NCBI RefSeq assembly: GCF_002964605.1
Contig: NZ_PQDH01000003.1
Span: 656,796 to 720,795 of the forward strand
Direction: 5' to 3'
Length of the DNA: 64,000 nucleotides
From: Vallitalea okinawensis
GTDB lineage: Bacteria; Bacillota; Clostridia; Lachnospirales; PQDH01
A model generated the notes under the pieces. The model saw only the letters and a program-made list of their open reading frames with translations. It was not told the DNA's origin and made no database searches. Positions 53,217-61,625 of this stretch are shown here, piece after piece. Position 1 is the stretch's first letter; every line of letters starts with the position of its first letter. A program made the translations under genes and the position numbers.

Positions 53217-53384
53217 TTTTCGGATTTGCGACTTTTCCCCTTTAGAAGGAGGTGCTCATGCCCTGCAAAGGGTTAATGCGCCGACTGTCGCGACTGCGAT
53301 TAGGTTGGGGTATGTGTGAGGGTATGTCTCATTAGGCTTTATGACCCCCGCCCAAACCTTGCGCAAATGTTTTGTTAGATGATG
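53217..53384 (-). repeat. attC site with deleted R' box (type A)
   Basis: Begins TTTTCGGATTTGCGAC without ATAAC. The AGAAGGAGGTGCTCATG, TGCAAAGGGTTAATGCGCC, GATTAGGTTGGGGTATG and CGCCCAAACCTTGCGC blocks and R'' GTTAGAT are intact. Confidence 0.88.
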
Positions 53385-53416
53385 TAGCAATACATGACCC
53401 TAGTAGTATTTATTAT

Positions 53417-54148
53417 TTAAGTACTCAGTATCATTAAATATTCAGGTATTTCAATATCAAAATATTTCTTTAATACATACAAATCTAGTTCAATACCATC
53501 ATTACCTACTAAAATCTCAGGTATATTAAACTCACCCTTCACTTCATCCATTGATAATCCCCCATTGATGAAAAAATCAAATGGTGAGTAATTTTGAATT
53601 GCTGAATATATATTTGCAACAGACTTATGTAAATCGAGATGTATCCTTGGTCTCCATGTCACTGATCTCCCTATTTGATAAAATTTCCTTGGCACAGCAC
53701 CTACAAATAACTTCACATTATTAGAGTATTTGGCATTAAGTCGCTTACTAGCCACTGGAATTGCTATTCTCAGATCATACATATTGAAGCATTTGGGTAT
53801 GTAATGAGTCTCATCTCCAACTGTTATTGGTTCCACCTCTTCAAAGTCTAAATCAATTAACTTAACCTTATATTTCTTGACTATTTCTCTTAATCCAATT
53901 TCATTGACATTTTGTTCTAAGTATCCATCTGCGCTCTCTGCAATAGTACACTTAACATTATGTTTTGATAAATAAGTTATTATCATTAATATTAGCTCTG
54001 TACTTGTCCTTGGATGATTTTTAATAGGAGGTCTTGCCAGATTTACTTATATAATTGCTGTACTTGCATTTTCACATGATTGTTTTATCCCCATCCTATC
54101 AAATAACTTGAAGACTTCATCTACATCTAGTCTTGTGGAAAGAAACAT
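53417..54148 (-). pseudogene. DUF362-domain gene interrupted by TAA
   Basis: From the ATG at 54148 (GGGGGGATTGG upstream) the frame reads FLSTRLDVDEVFKLFDRMGI and SCENASTAII, then TAA at 54047-54049. It resumes with VNLARPPIKNHPRTSTELIL, KCTIAESADGYLEQNVNEIG, HYIPKCFNMYDLRIAIPVAS and FVGAVPRKFYQIGRSVTW. IxxKxNLARPP...HPRTS and the PVAS/FVGxVPR blocks are DUF362 signatures, and the stop sits where Lys is usual. The remaining 190-codon frame from 53986 lacks the N-terminus. Confidence 0.75.
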
Positions 54149-54174
54149 TACCAATCCCCCCTAATTCATTAAAT

Positions 54175-54252
54175 ATATAACTTCACGGAGATACGACCCA
54201 TGAGATTATGATCCTACCCGAACCTTGTGGAAACATTTTGTTATGTGAAGTC
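54175..54252 (-). repeat. attC site with internal deletion (type A, 78 bp)
   Basis: R' ATATAACTTCACGGAGATAC, ATGAGATTATGATCCTACCC, CGAACCTTGTGGAAACATTT and R'' GTTATGT. R'' is an exact complement of the R' box ACATAAC at 54908. The left-centre stem is absent. Confidence 0.82.
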
Positions 54253-54318
54253 ATGCAAAAATTAACTCCCTGCAATTAGTAACTTGTTTTTCCATGTAAA
54301 TCATTGCTTCAACAAGAT

Positions 54319-54840
54319 TTAAATGCCATAAGGGAATGTGAAATGATACCAATTTTCTTTAATTTGTGTTATGAAGTTATCATCCAAAATGATAGGATCT
54401 TTAATCTCTTTTACATCAACAATATAAATAAGTGCATCTTCAGATATCATACATCTAATACTACTATTAGTTACTTCTATTCTATCAACATGGTAATTAT
54501 CTAAAATACTAATCACCAATTCTTCTAGATTGTTGTCCTGCCACTCAAAGTTAATTTTATCTAAGTCCATATAGTATTCATATTGATTATTATCAGTTCT
54601 TTTTATCACAAAAGAAGCTTCTGGTGAATCATTTATATTAACTTTAATTGCTATCAAATCACTAGAATAAGTACTAATGTCTTTTGATTTATTATCATAT
54701 AGTTCATTAATCATTGAGCTAACACTACTACCAGTATCCCAGTCTTCTGCAGGTTCACCATTAATATAATCGTTACTACTACAACCTATTAAAAAGCATA
54801 AATATAATATAATTATTGAATATAAAATGAATCTCTTCAT
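54319..54840 (-). CDS. Lipoprotein, unknown function
   Basis: 173 residues from the ATG at 54840, with GGGAGAT upstream. A longer frame starting in the attC is rejected. Signal peptide with lipobox LIGC (Cys19), mature part with SSDLIAIKVNINDSPEASFV and a C-terminal half INFEWQDNNLEELVISIL. Probably a cell-surface binding protein. Its own attC (54175) and the R' box at its right border agree exactly. Confidence 0.72.
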   Translation of the reverse strand: MKRFILYSIIILYLCFLIGCSSNDYINGEPAEDWDTGSSVSSMINELYDNKSKDISTYSSDLIAIKVNINDSPEASFVIKRTDNNQYEYYMDLDKINFEWQDNNLEELVISILDNYHVDRIEVTNSSIRCMISEDALIYIVDVKEIKDPIILDDNFITQIKENWYHFTFPYGI

Positions 54841-54907
54841 GCTGTATCTCCCTAAGTTTCTAACTAAAAATTTCACACTAACTCGATACTCGTTATAAAA
54901 GGATTTC

Positions 54908-55044
54908 ACATAACGTCTCGAATTTGCGACAATTTCTCAACCTTAGAAAGCTCTTATCTTAGGTTGATGAATGTGTGAGAGCATATCCTATTAGGCTTTT
55001 TGACCCTCGCCTGAACCTTGTGCAAATGTATTGTTAGAGGATGT
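54908..55044 (-). repeat. attC site, shortened (type A)
   Basis: R' ACATAACGTCTCGAATTTGC, TCAACCTTAGAAAGCTC, CTTAGGTTGATGAATGTG, CCTATTAGGCTTTTTGACC, CGCCTGAACCTTGTGC and R'' GTTAGAG. Confidence 0.9.
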
Positions 55045-55539
55045 TTGACTACTCACCATTTTACCTGTTTTTCTGGTATCAACACAAAATTGCATGATGT
55101 ATTTATCGACCTCATCAAATCTACCGATGTCATCTTTCAAATTCCATAACATTATTTCTTTCATCTCTGCATTTTCCTGAAAAGGTGCTATCTTATCTAT
55201 TTCCTTATAGAATAATGCCTGATATTTAATCTTTTTCTTATTATTATCAAAAATTTTTGCAAGACCTATAAACTCGACTTCATCTATCTTTTGACTAGTC
55301 TCTTCTTCTAACTCTCGAATTACACATTCTCTTGCTGTTTCCCCTATTTCGATTGCTCCACCTGGAATCTCCCACTGCTTTCTGTACCTATTAAAACCAA
55401 TCATGTATTTGTCTTTATACTTTACAACTATTAAACTTCCTGTTAAGGGTGTATAGTTATTATTTTCTAAAATATCTTCTTCAGCTAACATTATAAATCT
55501 AACTAGATTGTATCCCCATTCGTTTGTAACTATATACAT
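54991..55539 (-). CDS. Nudix hydrolase with attC-encoded C-terminal tail
   Basis: 182 residues. The Nudix box is at about residues 61-83 (GGAIEIGETARECVIRELEE with EETS after it), matching GX5EX7REUXEEXGU. The start at 55539 has AGGTGATGAG. The last residues, SNNTFAQGSGEGQKA, are encoded by the R'' half of the following attC, because the frame runs on through TCTAACAATACATTTGC to a TAA at 54991. The tail is hydrophilic and probably harmless. Substrate unknown. Confidence 0.87.
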   Translation of the reverse strand: MYIVTNEWGYNLVRFIMLAEEDILENNNYTPLTGSLIVVKYKDKYMIGFNRYRKQWEIPGGAIEIGETARECVIRELEEETSQKIDEVEFIGLAKIFDNNKKKIKYQALFYKEIDKIAPFQENAEMKEIMLWNLKDDIGRFDEVDKYIMQFCVDTRKTGKMVSSQTSSNNTFAQGSGEGQKA

Positions 55540-55615
55540 TTCTCATCACCTCTAATCGATGAATATTTGTAATTCTGACCCAATAGGAATTCTCTGATAT
55601 GAGTAGGTAAATGTC

Positions 55616-55770
55616 CGCTAACGTCTCGTGTTTGCGACGTTCCTGAACTGGACCCTAAAGGAATACCGTCTTGGAGGTGCTCGTACCCAGCGAAGGAATG
55701 TGGTGCCGACTGGCTCGCCCCCAAGAACTTTACCCTAGGCACCCTTGCGCTAAACATATTGTTAGGCGGT
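55616..55770 (-). repeat. attC site (type C)
   Basis: R' CGCTAACGTCTCGTGTTTGC, GAACTGGACCCTAAAGG, tip GGAGGTGCTCGTACCC, CCGACTGGCTCGCCCCC, ACCCTAGGCACCCTTGCGC and R'' GTTAGGC. Confidence 0.92.
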
Positions 55771-55772
55771 CA

Positions 55773-56699
55773 TTATTCATTATTTACTTTTATTACAACA
55801 TTTCCTTTTTTATGTCCCTTGTCAACATATCTATGAGCCTCAACAATTTCATTAATGGAATATGTCCTATCCAAAACAGGTTTTAGTTTGTTACCTTCAA
55901 TCAAGTCTTTTAGGAATAACAAATCTTCTTCTTTTATTTTAGGAAGACGAGAGTTGTTTAGAAAAACACCGTTTCCCTTTAATATTTTTCTGCATTTTGA
56001 AGGTTTCGACTTCATCACGGCATCATAAATAATGTCGTACTTATCTTGCTTTTTGGTAAAATCTTCTTTCGTGTAATCAATTATTTTATCAGCTCCTATA
56101 GATTTTACCAGTTCGAAATTCTTTGCACTACAAACAGCGGTGACCTCTGCTCCGTAGTATTTGGCCAGTTGTATAGCATATGTTCCAAGACTTCCCGATG
56201 CTCCATTTATCAATATCTTCTGGCCTTTCCTAATATTTGCTTTCTGTAGGTTTTTTAACGCTGTTAGTCCTCCAGCCGGAATAGCTGCTGCTTCTCCGTA
56301 TGATAAATTCTCAGGTTTTAAGGCAACCAGTCCTTTTCTTTCCTGAGTTCCTTCTTTTACTTTTTCAGGCAAACAACGGTATTCAGCATAACCTCCTAAA
56401 CCAAGCCCCGTCAATGCAAATACCTCATCACCTTTTTTGAATGATCTTACATCTTTACCAACAGATTCGATTATGCCGGATATTTCCATGCCAAGTATTA
56501 AATTTTTGTTTGGTTTTAATAGACCAAATATAAATCTTACATAAAATGGATCAACTCTTCTAATACGGGTATCGCCTATATGTGCTGTAGTTGCATATAC
56601 TTTTATTAAAACCTCATTATCTTTGGGTTTCGGTTTCTCAACTTCTTTAATTTGAAGAACTTCAGGTGATCCGTATTTCGTACATATGACTGCTTTCAT
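55773..56699 (-). CDS. Zinc-independent MDR-family oxidoreductase (quinone-reductase-like)
   Basis: 308 residues. The N-terminal GroES-like domain starts MKAVICTKYGSPEVLQIKEV and has LGMEISGIIESVGKDV. The Rossmann domain carries ILINGASGSLGTYAIQLAKY (about residues 163-182) and IGADKIIDYTKEDF. No Cys/His zinc ligands at the usual places. It is probably an NADPH-dependent reductase of quinones or enones. It starts at 56699 with GAGGAAG. Three bases separate its stop from the attC. Confidence 0.88.
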   Translation of the reverse strand: MKAVICTKYGSPEVLQIKEVEKPKPKDNEVLIKVYATTAHIGDTRIRRVDPFYVRFIFGLLKPNKNLILGMEISGIIESVGKDVRSFKKGDEVFALTGLGLGGYAEYRCLPEKVKEGTQERKGLVALKPENLSYGEAAAIPAGGLTALKNLQKANIRKGQKILINGASGSLGTYAIQLAKYYGAEVTAVCSAKNFELVKSIGADKIIDYTKEDFTKKQDKYDIIYDAVMKSKPSKCRKILKGNGVFLNNSRLPKIKEEDLLFLKDLIEGNKLKPVLDRTYSINEIVEAHRYVDKGHKKGNVVIKVNNE

Positions 56700-56740
56700 T
56701 TTGTTACTTCCTCCTTTATTCAGATTATATCTGTCCGGTT

Positions 56741-56827
56741 TTATAACATTTAAAATTCAATTGAATCATATTCTATCAAATATCTGTATCATCTGCCCTA
56801 TAAAAACATAATTATTGTTAGATGATG
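56741..56827 (-). repeat. Decayed attC site (short)
   Basis: R' TTATAAC, a GATTATATCTG flank, and a good R'' end ATTATTGTTAGATGATG at 56817. R'' is an exact complement of the R' box ATCTAAC at 57395. The centre has diverged. Confidence 0.68.
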
Positions 56828-56860
56828 TAATCAAATGGAAGCACTAGACAACCTTCAATG

Positions 56861-57339
56861 TTACCAGATGTCCTTTATTTTCTCTTCTCCATGAAAATAG
56901 TCTACTTGGTTCTCTGTTTCATATAACTCAAAATCAGGAAGAATGTTAACCTTACCTGAATCAGGATAATCACAAACATCCATACCTAAATCTGTTCTAA
57001 TATCGACATACTTGCAAGGTTCAGTGCCATTATTCTTCAATTGATGAGCTCCGTCTGGACCCATTTCAAAGAAAATCACATCACCTGCCTTAACACTTTG
57101 TATTCCTTCAGGTGTTCTCAATAATGCTTCACCTTCAAGGATTTTAACATCTCTTCTGCGTTTCTATGAGAATGATAAGGATACGAGTACTTCCCTGGCT
57201 CCAGAATCCTTATGTTGAACTTTAAATTCTTCGACTGAACCCTTTCATTAATGTTAGAAATTGAACTCCAACAATATTCAGGGATTTCTCGTTCTTTACG
57301 GAAATATTCTACGTTACTATCACTAAACACCTTTGCCAT
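56861..57339 (-). pseudogene. Cupin-domain gene with a frameshift
   Basis: From the ATG at 57339 the frame reads FNIRILEPGKYSYPYHSHRN then AEEM, and goes out of frame near 57150. The neighbouring frame gives VKILEGEALLRTPEGIQSV and continues KAGDVIFFEMGPDGAHQL. Together they make a complete cupin (HxHxxxE... and PxGxxH-like motifs), so one base has been lost or gained. Restoring it would give about 158 residues. The gene is probably inactive. Confidence 0.82.
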
Positions 57340-57394
57340 AACGACCTCCCTCTACCTACAGATTTGCATACTCAAAGACTAATCTGATTATTTC

Positions 57395-57547
57395 ATCTAA
57401 CGTTCTGTGTTCCCGACGTTCCTGAACCGGACCTCATAGTCCTCCTCCTTAGTGCACTTGCGCCGGTGAAGGAATGTGTAAGAGCATTTCCCAAGAGGTT
57501 TCTTGACGCTAGCCCCAATGAACGGTGAACACTTTGTTAGATGATGG
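57395..57547 (-). repeat. attC site (type D)
   Basis: R' ATCTAACGTTCTGTGTTCCC, GAACCGGACCTCATAGTCC, tip GTGCACTTGCGCCGG, CCCAAGAGGTTTCTTGACGC and R'' GTTAGAT, matching ATCTAAC at 58274. The palindrome GAGTGATATCACTC adjoins it. Confidence 0.93.
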
Positions 57548-57678
57548 AGTGATATCACTCTCTATTGCCCTCTTTAAACACTATATTAAATAAACTGCTA
57601 TTCATAACTCTGATTTCTACTTACCTTAACATTATATACATGGGCGATAACCGACTTTTTTGTAATTACGTATTATGT

Positions 57679-58137
57679 TCATAACATGAAAGTTTTATAA
57701 ATTTCTTCAACTGCCCAAATTTGATGGGGAAGAAAAAGTTTTTCTCTTATTTCATCAATGGTTAGCCAAACAAGAAAATGGTCCGGTTCAGTTGGTTTTG
57801 ACACAACTTTATTAATTTCCATATAATAAAAGTATCCTATCCCATGAAAACTGGTTTTGGTTTGCTCAATAAAATGATAATAGTCACCCTTGCAAACAAA
57901 ATTTTTAGGTGTAACACTAAGTCCAGCCTCTTCCAAACACTCTCTTTTTATACATTCGGAGTGTTTTTCATCGCCTTCAATTCCACCTCCAAGTAAAAAG
58001 TACCCTTCTTTTCTATTATAAAGGTGTGTCATAGCAACAGGTATTTTTCCGTTTTCATCAAAGCCAACGCCATATGCTCCAACTCGCTCTACATATATTT
58101 CATTTAACTTCTTCTGTCCAAATGTTTTTTCTGACAT
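57679..58137 (-). CDS. Nudix hydrolase
   Basis: 152 residues from the ATG at 58137, with GGAGGATGAAG upstream. A more distant ATG at 58215 has no site. The Nudix box GGGIEGDEKHSECIKRECLE (with EAG next) is at about residues 50-71, with the conserved Glu residues intact. MTHLYNRKEGYFLLGGG and PTEPDHFLVWLTIDEIREKL are typical flanks. Hydrolyses nucleoside diphosphate derivatives; substrate unknown. Confidence 0.88.
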   Translation of the reverse strand: MSEKTFGQKKLNEIYVERVGAYGVGFDENGKIPVAMTHLYNRKEGYFLLGGGIEGDEKHSECIKRECLEEAGLSVTPKNFVCKGDYYHFIEQTKTSFHGIGYFYYMEINKVVSKPTEPDHFLVWLTIDEIREKLFLPHQIWAVEEIYKTFML

Positions 58138-58273
58138 AGCATCTTCATCCTCCACAAAACAAATATGTATTTTATTACTACTTTTAAGTTTCTGTATATT
58201 AAAATGTATTAGCATAGTAATCTCTGTGTATCGATGACCCCATAGCAGTTCTCTGAAATGATATCACTCTGTT

Positions 58274-58446
58274 ATCTAACGTCTCAGTATTTCCGACGTT
58301 CCAGCACCTTAGAAGGAGTTACTCATGCCCTGATTAAGGGCTAATGCAACGACTGTCGCGACGCGCTTAGGTGGTGGAATGTGTGAGGGTTTACCCTAGA
58401 GGAATACCCAACCCAAACGAATGGAAATACATTGTTATGTGTAGTT
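58274..58446 (-). repeat. attC site (type A/B mosaic)
   Basis: R' ATCTAACGTCTCAGTATTTC, AGCACCTTAGAAGGAG, GATTAAGGGCTAATGC, GCTTAGGTGGTGGAATG (type A), then ACCCAAACGAATGGAAATAC (type B end) and R'' GTTATGT. Confidence 0.9.
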
Positions 58447-58516
58447 GGTTTACTCAGCTTCGAAGCTACTACTCAAATCTTATTCCTATTCATATGTATA
58501 TAAATCTACTTATAAA

Positions 58517-59134
58517 TTAAAATCCTAAATCTTCATCTACAATAAATACTTTCATTCTATTAGATACATATTGTCCTTGTATAACAACTAGATAATTGCA
58601 TACCCTTTCACTTGAGTTACAATCAATACATTTCTTCAATCTCACACATGGAGGATTATATCCTGCTCGTTTAGCATTTTGGGGTGAAGCTATATTTTTT
58701 GTTCTAAAAATTGCTTGTTCCAATGTATTAGTTATCTTATTTTTTCCAACTACAATTATAACATTATCTGGACCATACATTAAGGCAGCCACTCTATTTC
58801 CACTATGATCAATATTAACAATGTGACCATCTACAGATATTGCATTGCTTCCTAAAATATACCAATCAGATAATAGTGATTTTTTCTTTAAAGCTGTAAC
58901 TTCTGATTGATTTTTTGCTTTTGTTTTATCATAAACAATATTTCCTCTACTTCCCAAGTCTTCACTTATACCAATTTTCTTTAAAGTTGCAGAATTTCCT
59001 ATTCCCACGGAACAATAAAGAGGTATTATATTTAAGATGTTATCTTTCAATTCATTAATATCATCATAAAATTCAACTTCAATATTTCTACGCTGAAAAT
59101 TGCATCGCATTTTTTCCATTAGATTAATATCCAT
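58517..59134 (-). CDS. LUD-domain protein (LutC/YkgG-like)
   Basis: 205 residues. MEKMRCNFQRRNIEVEFYDD, VGIGNSATLKKIGISEDLGS, SDWYILGSNAISVDGHIVNI, MYGPDNVIIVVGKNKI and a final Cys cluster (CVRLKKCIDCNSSERVC) follow the DUF162/LUD family. Relatives act in lactate utilisation, but the Cys-rich C-terminus suggests an Fe-S or metal site. Single-gene cassette. Confidence 0.85.
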   Translation of the reverse strand: MDINLMEKMRCNFQRRNIEVEFYDDINELKDNILNIIPLYCSVGIGNSATLKKIGISEDLGSRGNIVYDKTKAKNQSEVTALKKKSLLSDWYILGSNAISVDGHIVNIDHSGNRVAALMYGPDNVIIVVGKNKITNTLEQAIFRTKNIASPQNAKRAGYNPPCVRLKKCIDCNSSERVCNYLVVIQGQYVSNRMKVFIVDEDLGF

Positions 59135-59212
59135 ACAAAACTCCTTAAAATAAATTTATTTATATTTATTAATGACCCCATAGAAATACCCCGAAATGAG
59201 TAAGCCAATTAC

Positions 59213-59389
59213 ATATAACGTTTCGGATTAGCGACGTTTCTCAACCTTAGAGCGAAGGTGTTCATGCCCTGCTAAGGGCTAATGTACAGAGTGTTCCGAC
59301 GGACTTAGGTTGAGGAATGTGTGAGGGCATGCCCCATGAGGCTTTATGACCCTTGCCCGAACTTTATGCAAATCTTTTGTTATATGATG
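59213..59389 (-). repeat. attC site (type A)
   Basis: R' ATATAACGTTTCGGATTAGC, TCAACCTTAGAGCGAAGG, GCTAAGGGCTAATGTACAG, CTTAGGTTGAGGAATGTG, CATGAGGCTTTATGACCC and R'' GTTATAT. R'' is an exact complement of the R' box ATATAAC at 60176. Confidence 0.94.
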
Positions 59390-59420
59390 CTATTCCATAT
59401 TACTCCAGAGAAAGACCCAA

Positions 59421-60095
59421 TTATTTTGTAATTACTTTTTGTAGTACCTCTTTTTTCATGGGATCAATAGTATATTGTATTCCTGCAAAACTAGTACAAA
59501 CAACATTATAGTTATAGTCTAACATCATTGATACCCAAACGTCTTCTTTCTGTATGATATCAAAAATGTTCCATACAATCTCACCAACGTAATTCAAACA
59601 AAATATATTATTTACTTTCTGGTCTGCCATGTTTACTCCACTACAAGTCCTGTTAAAAAGATGTACAATAATAAATTCATTAGTTACCTCTAGTGAGTCT
59701 ATCGTATCCTTAAAGCTGATTACTCTATCTCCTATTATAAGTTGATTATCTTTTTCTACCCAATTAATCATCTTATCCATCTCCTTGATATCATGCCGCA
59801 ATCCTCTAACTTTAAGCCAATTTATTAGTTCTCTCTGAATTTGAAGTCTTTCTCTAAAACTATGATAAAAATATTGATTTTGCACTACATCATAACTTTT
59901 ATTCAAATATTGAATTTCACCCCAAACGAGAACATCAAAATTTTCACTTCCTGACATCTCAGCTAGAATGGGGAGTACTGCATTATTTTTTACATAATAT
60001 ATAGTAGCGACTCTACCTTTGGGTCTCCACTGAAAACCTTCTTGAGTCATATTAATATTATCTTTAATGATTTGCTGTGTTATACTACTCATCAT
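59421..60095 (-). CDS. Protein of unknown function
   Basis: 224 residues, no signal peptide and no membrane helix. Features: GFQWRPKGRVATIYYVKNN, VLVWGEIQYLNKSYDVV, a central RGLRHDIKEMDKMINWVEKD and FCLNYVGEIVWNIFDIIQKE with DYNYNVVCTSFAGIQYTID. Alternating beta-strands and helices suggest a compact alpha/beta fold. I do not recognise a family. The cassette borders match exactly, so it is a genuine one-gene cassette. Confidence 0.68.
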   Translation of the reverse strand: MMSSITQQIIKDNINMTQEGFQWRPKGRVATIYYVKNNAVLPILAEMSGSENFDVLVWGEIQYLNKSYDVVQNQYFYHSFRERLQIQRELINWLKVRGLRHDIKEMDKMINWVEKDNQLIIGDRVISFKDTIDSLEVTNEFIIVHLFNRTCSGVNMADQKVNNIFCLNYVGEIVWNIFDIIQKEDVWVSMMLDYNYNVVCTSFAGIQYTIDPMKKEVLQKVITK

Positions 60096-60175
60096 TCTTC
60101 TCCCTATATATTTGACATATAGACGGTCCTAGACAATACCCTAAACTCATTTATGGAATAGTGTTATATAACGTA

Positions 60176-60285
60176 CCTTGTTTCCGACGTTTCTGAAACA
60201 GACCTCAGATCTCTTCTTCTAAGCGGTGCTTGCACCCGGTGAAGGAATGTGCGTTAGCGAATGGAATCATTTTGTTATTAGACGT
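60176..60285 (-). repeat. attC site (type B)
   Basis: R' ATATAACGTACCTTGTTTCC, GAAACAGACCTCAGATC, tip GCGGTGCTTGCACCC, GTGCGTTAGCGAATGG and R'' GTTATTA. Confidence 0.92.
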
Positions 60286-60446
60286 TACCTCAATCAGGCT
60301 CAAAGCCCATCAAGTGATTTTAGTCATGCTTATTCACTTCAATTCACACAAATAATTACTACTAAAGTATATTTATCTCATTATATATAATATAAATATT
60401 AACCTTTCGTCTACTTCCAAACTGTGTACGCTTAAATTCTAATTTA

Positions 60447-61406
60447 TTACTTATTTCCTGGTATATATAATCTTTTGAATTCAACACCAGGAATGAATCC
60501 AAGCTCATAATATACTGATTCTGCAACATTACCTATTGTTACAAATAATCGTAAAACAGGGTATTGATTCTTTAATACAGTTAGTGCCTTCTTTATCATT
60601 GTAGTTGCAAGACGTTTCCCTCTGTATTCAGGGTTAACTCCAATAGTATGAATTAAAGGCCACTCTTCAAGAGATGATATAAGACAAGCACCAATCAGCT
60701 TATTGTGTGTTTTATCATATATAAGGGTAGATGCTTCAATCAATATGTCTTCTTTACACTCATAAAAATACTCATTTACTTCATCTAAATAATCTTTATA
60801 GCTAAGTACCTGTCCATCATGTTTAGTTGCATGATGATAATCAATATTATTATTAAAGCATTCAAAAAAAAGTTCAGCAATTTCTTTATTATTACTATAA
60901 TTAGGAGTTTTTTCAATTATGCTACTATCCCATCTAAAATCATAAATTTCAGTAGGTCTCATCATCCATCTTCTATTTTTATCTGACCAAAACCCAAGCA
61001 TTTCAAAATACTTAGATTGTTCAATGGGAATTTGGTAAGCATATATGTGCTTATTACAATCTGACCATTTAAGTAATAATTTCTTCAAGTATTTAATAAT
61101 CTCATATGTATTTGTAAACGGTGGAATAAAAAATAAGCGTGATAATACATTTGGTTCTATTAACACTCCACCTATATTTCGTTTATCATCTTTAATCCAA
61201 TAATAGCTTGCATTTTTTGAAAAAGGATTATCTAAACTTATCGCTACCCTTAAATCCCAATGTTTTACTGCAAATCTATTTGATATTATATCCCCATAAA
61301 TTGATTCATATATTGCAAATTCTTTTGGATTAGCTTTAACTATCGAATATTTGTTGGATAATTCATAACAATTTATATCGCGTGACCACTTTTCCATTCT
61401 CATCAT
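60447..61406 (-). CDS. GNAT-family protein with additional N-terminal domain
   Basis: 319 residues. The N-terminal 150 residues include SYYWIKDDKRNIGGVLIEPN and RWMMRPTEIYDFRWDSSIIE, a degenerate GNAT-like domain. Residues about 160-319 form a standard GNAT domain with LIHTIGVNPEYRGKRLATTM (cofactor loop) and LFVTIGNVAESVYYELGFIP. Probably one active site. Upstream there is a well-spaced promoter (61426-61455), GGAGT at the ATG, and an attC with a shared leader. Confidence 0.84.
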   Translation of the reverse strand: MMRMEKWSRDINCYELSNKYSIVKANPKEFAIYESIYGDIISNRFAVKHWDLRVAISLDNPFSKNASYYWIKDDKRNIGGVLIEPNVLSRLFFIPPFTNTYEIIKYLKKLLLKWSDCNKHIYAYQIPIEQSKYFEMLGFWSDKNRRWMMRPTEIYDFRWDSSIIEKTPNYSNNKEIAELFFECFNNNIDYHHATKHDGQVLSYKDYLDEVNEYFYECKEDILIEASTLIYDKTHNKLIGACLISSLEEWPLIHTIGVNPEYRGKRLATTMIKKALTVLKNQYPVLRLFVTIGNVAESVYYELGFIPGVEFKRLYIPGNK

Positions 61407-61425
61407 TACTCCTTATATCTCTTAA

Positions 61426-61455
61426 ATTATATCATTATTAATTTTTTGTCCTCAA
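61426..61455 (-). promoter_or_regulatory. Cassette promoter
   Basis: On the minus strand TTGAGG (61450-61455) and TATAAT (61426-61431) are spaced by 18 bases, directly after the R' box leader. It suggests the cassette brings its own promoter. Confidence 0.5.
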
Positions 61456-61487
61456 AGAAATACCCCGAAATGAGTGAGGTAATGTTC

Positions 61488-61604
61488 TTTTAGCGTCTCG
61501 TATTTCCGACGTTTCTGAACTGGACCCTCGAAACCTTTCTTCTTGGCGGTGCTTGCACCCGGTGAAGGAAGGTGCTAGCGAATGGAAATATATTGTTAGA
61601 CGAC
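61488..61604 (-). repeat. attC site (type B)
   Basis: R' TTTTAGC (degenerate) with GTCTCGTATTTCCGACG, GAACTGGACCCTCG, tip GGCGGTGCTTGCACCC, GGTGCTAGCGAATGG and R'' GTTAGAC. R'' is an exact complement of the R' box GTCTAAC at 62377. Confidence 0.92.
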
Positions 61605-61625
61605 GATATACCCGGAATATCTCAA

